From: Anticarsia gemmatalis
Lineage: Eukaryota; Arthropoda; Insecta; Lepidoptera; Erebidae
Assembly: GCF_050436995.1 (NCBI RefSeq)
Contig: NC_134758.1
Span: 6,262,001-6,326,000 of the forward strand
Reading direction: 5' to 3'
Length of the DNA stretch: 64,000 nt
In this document: in pieces, positions 58,101 to 64,000 of the stretch
Layout: each line of letters begins with the position of its first letter
Position numbering within the stretch: position 1 is the first letter of the stretch
Position numbers and translations under genes: made by a program
The notes under the pieces: generated by a model
The model's database searches: none
What the model saw: only the letters and a program-made list of their open reading frames with translations
What the model was told of the DNA's origin: nothing

Positions 58101-58832
58101 CCTGAAATTATCTCTAAAGAGAAGATGAGAGAAAGTCTTGATAATACCGGCGTCTCGATGTAAGCTGGTTGTTACCCATGATTGACAAATTAACTTGCAC
58201 TACTGTACTGCGAATTGATTACACAACTACACTATTAACGAACGTGTTACGCAGTATACTTTATTTTTAAAATGCAGAGGCAATCGTTAAACGATAACCA
58301 AAACGCATGTAGCAGACAGGGGAAAACGCAAGTTTATTACACAATATATAATAAAGTCTAGATGGATACATCACAGAGTAACTAGCGTAACGCCATATTT
58401 CATTACTAGCTGACCTGCGCAACTTCGCTTGCGTCACCAAAAAATCCCCTTTTTGTAACATTTTTTAACGGGTTCTCTGCTCTTATTGGTCGTAGCGTGA
58501 TGATATATAGCCTTCCTCGATAAATGGACTATCTAACACTGAGAGAATTTTTCAAATCGTACTAGTAGTTCCTGAGATTAGCGCGTTCAAACAAACAAAC
58601 CCTTCTCATTATAATATTAGTATAGATAATGTATTTCAGAATACGTGGGTTTGACGCGGATCATTAGTGGCGGAGTGTACTAGAGTTTAAAAATAAGTTC
58701 GTGCACTTGGGGGGTATACGTACCATTTTCGAAGATGTCGTCAATGTCAGAATCGAGCAGCTGCATGCACTCTTCATTAGTAAGAAGGGAGCCGGCCGAA
58801 GCCGGCAACTGATCCCATAGACTCGCACTCAT
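40116..58832 (-). CDS. ATF4: ATF4-type bZIP transcription factor, full spliced coding sequence (three coding exons)
   Basis: Spliced from 58832-58724, 48900-48733 and 40912-40116, this encodes 357 residues and ends in TAA. Both coding introns begin GT, end AG and are phase 1 (codons 37 and 93 are split), so the frame is continuous. An acidic N-terminus (LLDSDIDDIF, about residues 25-34) resembles an activation region. Residues 93-110 hold a PPWLEEK segment and 120-134 are proline/valine-rich. Residues 241-272 are Ser/Pro-rich with acidic residues, like the degron region of ATF4. The bZIP is at the extreme C-terminus: basic region with N296, A299, A300, Y303 and R304, then heptads L314, M321, L328, L335 and L342. 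Known role of the family: nuclear effector of the integrated stress response, binding C/EBP-ATF elements and activating amino-acid and chaperone genes. The Drosophila orthologue is crc and the Bombyx one ATFC. The start at 58832 is chosen because it is the first in-frame ATG after the acceptor and the leader-exon ATG is out of frame. Confidence 0.9.
43552..43574. repeat. GC/AC dinucleotide repeat
   Basis: A (GC)n run followed directly by (AC)n, inside a locally GC-rich patch (about 43520-43610) of ATF4 intron 3. Confidence 0.8.
45126..46164 (+). mobile_element. 5'-truncated jockey-like non-LTR retrotransposon (LINE) fragment
   Basis: An open frame from about 45126 to 45893 resembles the C-terminal third of a jockey-superfamily reverse transcriptase ORF. 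It has the VPLERVYSIRDLG-type linker, an FDSKLDFREHI segment and an LLYNAYVRSKLEYNAVIWNP block followed by VQKKFARF. The catalytic palm motifs are missing because the copy is cut at its 5' side: an in-frame stop lies at 45123-45125. The frame is intact for about 250 codons, then a 3' UTR leads to a (TAAA)n tail at 46118-46164. The orientation is antisense to ATF4. Exact clade not determined. Confidence 0.8.
46118..46164 (+). repeat. (TAAA)n tail of the LINE
   Basis: About eleven tandem TAAA units directly follow the 3' UTR of the LINE fragment, the usual tail form of many insect non-LTR elements. This marks the 3' end of the insertion. Confidence 0.85.
48733..48900 (-). CDS. ATF4: ATF4 internal coding exon (residues 37-92)
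   Basis: The exon is 168 nt. Its acceptor is a pyrimidine-rich tract ending TCCTCCAG and its donor reads CAAG|GTATTT, which is a weaker donor than the consensus. With one base carried in from exon 2 it reads D-ILKNFPSAAPKSEYDGF... and finishes ...LLQQLDNTCKQ plus one base. Upstream in-frame residues in the genomic frame (from 49054) are intron read-through. The content is low complexity, with a PPSPPEIKP stretch and a short leucine/glutamine-rich helix (about residues 77-88). No catalytic motifs are expected or seen. Confidence 0.85.
49374..49390. repeat. C11-T6 homopolymer run
   Basis: Eleven C then six T, an unusual G/C homopolymer in AT-rich intron 2; length is prone to sequencing error. 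Confidence 0.8.
49748..49793 (-). promoter_or_regulatory. Two CRE-like sites around a TATA-like run, possible internal ATF4 promoter
   Basis: On the minus strand: TTGACGTAA (49793-49785), TATATATAT (49764-49756) and TTGACGTC (49755-49748), about 0.85 kb upstream of the internal coding exon. Such sites bind CREB/ATF-family bZIPs. An alternative start here would give a product lacking the first 36 residues. Sequence motifs only. Confidence 0.2.
51396..51575. mobile_element. Palindromic MITE copy, left member of a head-to-head pair
   Basis: Closely matches the copy at 5309-5487 in interior (GCAGTACATTCTAAATGTC and GATAGCTAGCCGGTTGTCGG) and termini. Its right end GTACAGAATCGAGGTAC is followed, after one base, by an exact inverted copy, giving a 35-bp near-perfect palindrome at 51559-51593. 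Confidence 0.7.
51577..52295. mobile_element. Longer related inverted-repeat element, right member of the pair
   Basis: Left end GTACCTCGATTCTGTAC (51577-51593) is matched in inverted orientation by GTACAGAATCGCGGTAC (52279-52295) with one mismatch. Near the right end it contains the family segments GCTAGGGGCGCTGATC and TTTTTCATACAAAA. The interior is very AT-rich and without an open frame of note. Confidence 0.55.
52319..52410. mobile_element. Fragment of the palindromic MITE family
   Basis: Carries TACGCTAGGGGCGCTGATCC, a CAAAATTCAACGATAGTCG segment and GATAGTGGTAGGAAATCAC, matching the right half of the family. The left half is not seen. Confidence 0.55.
54611..54730 (+). repeat. Lepidopteran dispersed repeat (CCCACTGC ... 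GTCCACCACGCTGG type)
   Basis: Contains TGTCCCACTGCAGAGCAAGG, GGGAGGGGTTAGGCATTAAG and TCCACCACGCTGGCCAAGTG, a composition I recognise from retroposon-related repeats of Lepidoptera. No coding potential is retained. Confidence 0.55.
57472..57506 (+). repeat. Retroposon-like 3' tail (ATGAATAAATGATTTGATTTT)
   Basis: An AATAAATGATTTGATTTTG run followed by GATTTT units is a common 3' tail of insect non-LTR elements. The preceding approx. 80 bases may be the 3' UTR, but I see no coding relic. Confidence 0.35.
58405..58628 (+). repeat. Lepidopteran dispersed repeat (ACTAGCTGACC type)
   Basis: Opens ACTAGCTGACCTGCGCAACT followed by TCGCTTGCGTCACC, and ends AAACAAACAAACCCTTC, then ATAATATTAGTATAGAT. 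This head and tail are characteristic of a very common moth and butterfly repeat. It lies about 100 bp from the ATF4 first coding exon, inside intron 2. Confidence 0.6.
58724..58832 (-). CDS. ATF4: ATF4 first coding exon: start codon and N-terminal acidic region
   Basis: The exon itself begins at 58851 after an acceptor ending GTTCCAG. The 19 nt before the ATG at 58832 are 5' UTR in this frame, and also uORF codons in the other. The coding part gives 36 codons plus one base: MSASLWDQ start, then NEECMQLLDSDIDDIFEN, a leucine/aspartate-rich segment typical of acidic activation domains. The donor is AATG|GTACGT. The ATG context has A at -3. The uORF that starts in the leader exon runs through this start codon in a different frame and stops at 58779-58777. 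Confidence 0.85.
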
Positions 58833-59301
58833 TCTTGGTGATGTTTGAACGCTGGAACATTTTAACAAGTATGTGTAATAACAGGGTAAAATAGTTGTAT
58901 GTACAAAAAAAAATGATTGTATCAGTATTTTAGAAGAAAGAGTCTTTCTTATAATTTCCTAGGCACAATGTAATTTATAGGACAGTGATGGGATGCTTCC
59001 CATCACACTGTTCAAATACATTTCTAACCCCTTTACAACACTTCAATATAATTTTGGAGCATCCAGGTTTTCTTATAATAATGTATTTCACCATAAAAGC
59101 GAGTGGTTTACATTTTTACCACATAAATTCGTAGAGCCAAATGCACCTTTTACGCTCTTTGCGTACCCATTGAATTAAAGAGTTAAAAAGTATTGGAAAT
59201 AAACTTACCAAAGATAAAAGAACAAGTCCTAAGTGATCAGAGTCCGATGATGATTTTGATGTTGGTTGTAGAAGGACAAAGCTGTCCGGTGAGGGCGCCA
59301 T
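58777..59301 (-). promoter_or_regulatory. Overlapping upstream ORF (uORF2-like) of ATF4, spliced, 55 codons
   Basis: Start ATG at 59301-59299 in a strong context (CCAACATGGCG: A at -3, G at +4). Exon part 59301-59209 gives exactly 31 codons (MAPSPDSFVLLQPTSK...). It then joins in phase 0 to 58851, adding 24 codons and stopping at TAA 58779-58777. The stop lies 56 nt downstream of the main ATG at 58832, in another reading frame. In vertebrate ATF4 and Drosophila crc, such an overlapping uORF blocks the main ORF unless eIF2-alpha is phosphorylated. Translation of this one is inferred from layout. Confidence 0.75.
58852..59208 (-). other. ATF4 intron 1 (357 nt)
   Basis: Begins GTAAGTTT and ends GTTCCAG on the minus strand. 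It interrupts the uORF between codons 31 and 32. No other feature is seen in it. Confidence 0.7.
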
Positions 59302-59308
59302 GTTGGCA
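59209..59308 (-). other. ATF4: ATF4 5' leader exon carrying the uORF start
   Basis: This 100-nt exon has a strong acceptor (a run of T ending TGTGTTTCAG, read on the minus strand) and a consensus donor (TTTG|GTAAGTTT). Joining it to the exon at 58851 leaves no frame connection to the main protein: its only long open frame is the uORF. The acceptor implies at least one further 5' UTR exon at higher coordinates or beyond the window, which I could not identify. Confidence 0.75.
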
Positions 59309-61189
59309 CTGAAACACATCGAAAAAAAAACACATTAAAACCATATTAATTCATAAATGCATACTAAAAGGTCATAATCATTGGGATTTTTGACAATCCT
59401 TAAAGGATGCCAACGTCGATTGTACAATCCTGATACACAGAGCCATGTGCTGCAAATACCTTAAAGTATTCCCTCGCATGAGTTGCTTGCTGTGAAAACC
59501 CGGTAGACTTGAGCATAGTGGAAACTCCATCGTAAATACTAACAATAACACGACTATGCATTCCATAAATATAAACAACTAACCTAAAATAAAGTCTTTT
59601 CGTCTCACTTCAATTCTTTTAAAAATTCTTAAAGACATTGAGTAAGCTCATTGTTCCTAATATAGCTCTTTTGTTAAGGGTTCGCCTCTCATTTAAATGC
59701 AAAGGATGCTGCATAAAAGTATTATGATGATAGAAATCTGCGAATAATATTGTATGTACCTATTTCTGAGTAGATTGTTATCCTTTTCTATACAATATGT
59801 TTGGGCCACACAAGTTCTATAAATATCTGTGCTCAATGAATAAAATAACGAGTAACGACAAATCAATTGGGTTCATAAAAGTAACAGCGGTGTTAAATTG
59901 CGTCAACATTGTTTTTTTATGACTATATGACTATCGTACCGCTCTATGTACAATATCTAGGATTGAAGACTAGAATGTAGATCAGAATTACCATCAGAGA
60001 TAAATTATATCACTTCTGAGATAGATTATATGTTGACCACCCGATACTGACTACTGGTGTAAAGATTACCTATATTCCCAATTCATAGATGTTTAATTGC
60101 TAAAACTAAATACGTTCGAGATAGTCGATGTAAGGCTTCAACGTTCATAAAGGTCCTTATCACATTTATCTTAATAGCTATACATCAGATGTACACATTA
60201 CTGTACATCGAATCTGTAGTAACCACGTAAAACGTTGAGTCAAATCCTATGTTGTGGTGAATCACTTCCATCAACAACATGATGTCATTCTTGTTTATAA
60301 CCGCATCTTAATGCCAACTTGAAAATGACCGCTCTTTACAAAAAAATATAATAATGCGAACCGTTAAGGAAAACATAATAAAATAATGCTTGCGCCTTCT
60401 ACGTAACTTTAGCAGGAAAATACTTGAAGGCGGTAAAATATAAGCTTACAACACAATATTAAAAACCTTTCCTCATTTCATTTAATTATATCGTGTACAG
60501 CTGATTTTCTCATGAAACAGAACTAGTAGTACTATGTTATTAAATTGTTGATTGAACATTAACACAACATTCAGTTAGACTCGTGACGTGTGTTAATTAG
60601 TACTCTGAGTTTGAGTAATTATGTAACCTTTTACGGCGGTTCTAAATAGAACTATCAACTTTTGGATACCATACAAACATTTTACACATACGCTTTAGAG
60701 TACGTCGTATCAGAAACCAGTTAAAGAAAGTTTAGCTGAGTATTACGATAGACTATAGTAAACATACGTCAATGCGATTTGTTTTTTCTTCCTACTAAAC
60801 ATATATATCTACGGGGGAGCTCACTGTGATACCTTTTATCTAATCATACTATCGTAATCAGGCACATCGGTTAATTCTATTGTGACGTATTCACATGCTT
60901 TTGTTTAAGTCTAACTGATTGTACTTAAATTAAAGGAATATCAGCGATACAAAAGTACGCGTGTAATTAATTTCTCAAGAGTCTAACGTACTTTAGTACA
61001 CACCATTGACGTCACTTTCATGATAATACTAGCCACTCATAATGTATTTTTAGCATTGATACTTATAATCAAAGACACAAAGGCTAAAATAGTTTGAGAC
61101 TCTCATATAATTACAAATCACGTACAAATTATTTCACCTCAGTATGTCCCAACACTTGATTGCATTGACTTTCAACATGGACAAACTAT
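59309..61189. other. ATF4 5' flank or first-intron sequence
   Basis: Upstream of the leader exon acceptor, so it is intron 5' of the leader exon or proximal flank. Possible minus donors (for example CTTTAAG|GTATTT near 59455) were seen but none can be tied to a first exon. Confidence 0.4.
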
Positions 61190-61198
61190 AATTTCTCA
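61190..61198. repeat. Left 9-bp target-site duplication (AATTTCTCA)
   Basis: Identical to 63280-63288 in the same orientation; the bases immediately outside differ (T at 61189, A at 63289). Confidence 0.8.
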
Positions 61199-63279
61199 GT
61201 GTGCGTTCGCGCAGCGGAATGTTGTTGAATTTAAAGATATTAATTATGCAGATATTTAGTGTATGACGTCGTATAATTGTGTATGGTAAAAAAAAAATTG
61301 TGTACGCAGCCATTGTGGAGAAATTCACCAAAAACTGATTCCGCTGGGCGAACGTTGTCCTGGCGGAACTTATTTTAATCCATAGACTTTAGAAGAAAAG
61401 AGGTGTGTCCAAAAATTAGTGTGTATTTGTGTGTAATTGTGTATGTATGAATAAAATGAGTGCATGCATAAACTTCGGAGAAATTCAAGTTTCCGCTACG
61501 CGAACGTTTGGCCATTAGCTAGTTTTCATATAAAGCGCTTACATAGAGAGCTGTAGATTTTTACATACGTTGTTTTGAATTTGTTTATATTTGTTTAAAA
61601 AACAGATTTAGAAAAAATCGTAGGGCTTAAAAGATAAAAATATAAACGTAAAATACACTTAATAGGTCTTAGTTCTTAAAGTATGCACTTTGGGGTCTAG
61701 ATTTTCACGTTTATACAAACCTTGTAAGTATCTGAAACATGTTGCCAAGTATCAATGATGTTCCGTTATTAATTAAAGAGTTAAAGGACAATTTTACCAT
61801 GAATAGATCACTGTTTACAAAACAGTCAAATATCACGACGTTCTAAAGGAATTGCATGGTAAAATGTATGCCAAAAATTAGTTTATTCATTCAACTATTC
61901 ACATGCAAAATTTCATGTCATTAAATTTAGTAATTAAAGAAATCAATTAAAATACTGACGAAGCATCGAAAACCTACATAACCCGACCAAGTTCGGATAG
62001 CTACAAAAAAGCGGCCCAGCCATATATCTAAGAGACGTTCTTAACCTTCCAATATAGTATTTACTAATATGGTACAGTTCCGTACACAAGCGTTAGGAAA
62101 AAATAAAACAATTGCATTTCTTGAATTAAAAATATTTTTTTAATAATAACCCAACTATCTACGATAAAAACAAATCTTCAATTAACAAGTACTTTTCTAT
62201 TTAAATATCCGTGTACAAAAAAATTTTTTATTAAGTACATACTTAATTATGTTTCATTACACACTTAAATAAGTAATTATAATAACGTTAACAAACGCTT
62301 GCAACGACAGCAATAAACTTAAATTTGTTTTAACTAACATTTGGTGTACAAAAATAAATGACCTTTAAATTATATCGAAACAACAATTGTGTTATCACCT
62401 ATACCAATTCAATACCGGTATTATACGGTAAATTTTGGGATGTTACCTACATATATTGCATGGACGCTTTTTTGTAGCTATCCGAACTTGGTCGGGTTAT
62501 GTAGGTTTTCGATGCTTCGTCAGTATTTTAATTGATTTCTTTAATTACTAAATTTAATGACATGAAATTTTGCATGTGAATAGTTGAATGAATAAACTAA
62601 TTTTTGGCATACATTTTACCATGCAATTCCTTTAGAACGTCGTGATATTTGACTGTTTTGTAAACAGTGATCTATTCATGGTAAAATTGTCCTTTAACTC
62701 TTTAATTAATAACGGAACATCATTGATACTTGGCAACATGTTTCAGATACTTACAAGGTTTGTATAAACGTGAAAATCTAGACCCCAAAGTGCATACTTT
62801 AAGAACTAAGACCTATTAAGTGTATTTTACGTTTATATTTTTATCTTTTAAGCCCTACGATTTTTTCTAAATCTGTTTTTTAAACAAATATAAACAAATT
62901 CAAAACAACGTATGTAAAAATCTACAGCTCTCTATGTAAGCGCTTTATATGAAAACTAGCTAATGGCCAAACGTTCGCGTAGCGGAAACTTGAATTTCTC
63001 CGAAGTTTATGCATGCACTCATTTTATTCATACATACACAATTACACACAAATACACACTAATTTTTGGACACACCTCTTTTCTTCTAAAGTCTATGGAT
63101 TAAAATAAGTTCCGCCAGGACAACGTTCGCCCAGCGGAATCAGTTTTTGGTGAATTTCTCCACAATGGCTGCGTACACAATTTTTTTTTTACCATACACA
63201 ATTATACGACGTCATACACTAAATATCTGCATAATTAATATCTTTAAATTCAACAACATTCCGCTGCGCGAACGCACAC
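61199..63279. mobile_element. Foldback-like element with 815-bp inverted arms and 9-bp target-site duplication
   Basis: The left arm 61199-62013 and right arm 62465-63279 are inverted copies of equal length that I read as essentially identical across the segments compared. They flank a 451-bp centre (62014-62464). The ends read GTGTGCGTTCGCG inward. The 9-bp AATTTCTCA occurs directly outside both ends (61190-61198 and 63280-63288), as expected of a target-site duplication. Each arm holds three copies of a 17-bp motif (left arm: 61204-61220 inverted, 61338-61354, 61490-61506) of the form ATTCCGCTGSGCGAACG, possible transposase binding sites. The centre is AT-rich and shows no transposase. A 9-bp duplication with long arms fits Mutator-like or foldback-type elements; the superfamily is not settled. 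Confidence 0.85.
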
Positions 63280-63288
63280 AATTTCTCA
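63280..63288. repeat. Right 9-bp target-site duplication (AATTTCTCA)
   Basis: Direct copy of 61190-61198, abutting the outer end of the right arm of the foldback-like element. Confidence 0.8.
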
Positions 63289-63966
63289 ATCCTTTGAAAT
63301 GCTAGACGTCATCTAAGCTTCGTACGCATCAAGCTTGCGTATAAATACATTACTACCATACTCTACGTAGATACTTAAAACCATCGCGAAAACATTTATC
63401 AAGAGGTTTAAAACCTAGAATTATGGTAAACGACTTTTAGACGGAATCCCATCTCTACAGAATGAGATTGATGAGTGCTTTAGGTCTACCAACCAAAATG
63501 GGTTGGGGATGTACTTACTATGTATGATCAAGAATCGATTATAGAACTCTATTCAAAGTTCCCTCACGGAGTTTTCCATCTAGCAGAAGAAGCACATGGT
63601 TAAACCTCCACTCTGAGGAACCCTCGTTTCATTATTAAAATCATCATCTACATATTCTGTAGTTGTGCTTGCGTAACATGAGGAAACACCTATGTTTACG
63701 TATAGATTTCAACAAGTTGTGAGCTATTATGACGCGCGAATACCTTATTTAGCGGGTGCGTCATACTTGTTATATGAACTATACTTTTGTTAAAATGACC
63801 CCACGGTATGGATTGTCACTCTTACTGGCTCATACTCCATTCTACTACATTACAAAGTATGTTTTTGTACATTGTATTGTACATTTCACTTAATAGTATT
63901 TTTTTTACATGTAAATGTGTACCTGCAGAGGTAAAAAAATAAATCATGTTGTACCATTGAATCTTT
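63289..63966. other. Sequence right of the foldback element
   Basis: No gene or repeat recognised. A minus-strand GTAAGT donor-like site lies near 63518 but has poor exon context. Confidence 0.4.
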
Positions 63967-64000
63967 ATCCCACTGCTGGGCAACAGTTTCCAAAAAAACA
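63967..64000 (+). repeat. Start of a second CCCACTGC-type repeat, cut by the window end
   Basis: ATCCCACTGCTGGGCAACAG matches the head of the repeat at 54611; only about 34 bases are inside the window. Confidence 0.35.

Larger units (their letters stand above)
48901..58723 (-). other. ATF4 intron 2 (about 9.8 kb)
   Basis: AT-rich, bounded by GTACGT and TCCTCCAG. Contents: an 11-C plus 6-T homopolymer run (49374-49390), a possible cryptic promoter (49748-49793), a MITE cluster (51396-52410), a lepidopteran dispersed repeat (54611-54730), a retroposon-like tail (57472-57506) and another dispersed repeat (58405-58628). The rest, including 52411-54610 and 54731-57471, shows no convincing exon, RNA gene or repeat to my reading. 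Confidence 0.65.

Noticed and set aside
59116..59319. 67-codon minus frame beginning MCFSAN as the ATF4 N-terminus
   Set aside because: The first six codons lie across a strong splice acceptor, and the remaining frame is phase-incompatible with the ATF4 coding exon; it is better explained as the uORF.
1..64000. CRISPR array or prokaryotic operon structure
   Set aside because: No regularly spaced identical repeats; intron-bearing gene and eukaryotic transposons exclude a bacterial source.

Overview
The window looks like AT-rich nuclear DNA of a moth or butterfly (Lepidoptera). The basis is one multi-exon gene with insect ATF4 architecture, together with repeat types known from lepidopteran genomes: a tRNA-headed SINE, a jockey-like LINE fragment, mariner/Tc1-derived inverted-repeat elements, and short repeats opening with an ACTAGYTGACC-like head. 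Family assignments come from recognition, since no search could be run.

The only protein-coding gene I can support is on the minus strand. It encodes a 357-residue ATF4-type bZIP transcription factor (crc in Drosophila, ATFC in Bombyx). Its coding sequence is three exons: 58832-58724, 48900-48733 and 40912-40116. All splice junctions are GT..AG and phase-compatible. An upstream leader exon (59308-59209) holds an ATG in strong context. That ATG opens a 55-codon upstream ORF which continues across intron 1 and stops 56 nt inside the main coding sequence in another frame. This is the overlapping uORF2 layout by which ATF4 is translationally induced under eIF2-alpha phosphorylation. The first 5' UTR exon and any uORF1 were not located.

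Layout: 1-38960 is largely gene-free and carries a lepidopteran dispersed repeat (1882-2079), two copies of a palindromic MITE family (4857-5487), a Tc1-like element with 425-bp inverted repeats and a transposase C-terminus relic (7173-8358), a GC-rich island with splice donors on both strands (30440-30812) and a SINE (33413-33658). A mariner-type MITE (38963-39168) and hairpin-forming DNA lie just past the ATF4 3' end. The ATF4 gene occupies 39650-59308. Its 7.8-kb intron 3 holds a 5'-truncated LINE in antisense orientation, and its 9.8-kb intron 2 holds a head-to-head MITE cluster (51396-52410) and small retroposon debris. Upstream of the leader exon lies a 2081-bp foldback-like element with two 815-bp arms and a 9-bp target-site duplication (61199-63279).

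The two most notable items are the intron-split overlapping uORF of ATF4 and the large foldback element. The rest is ordinary repeat-bearing intergenic and intronic DNA.
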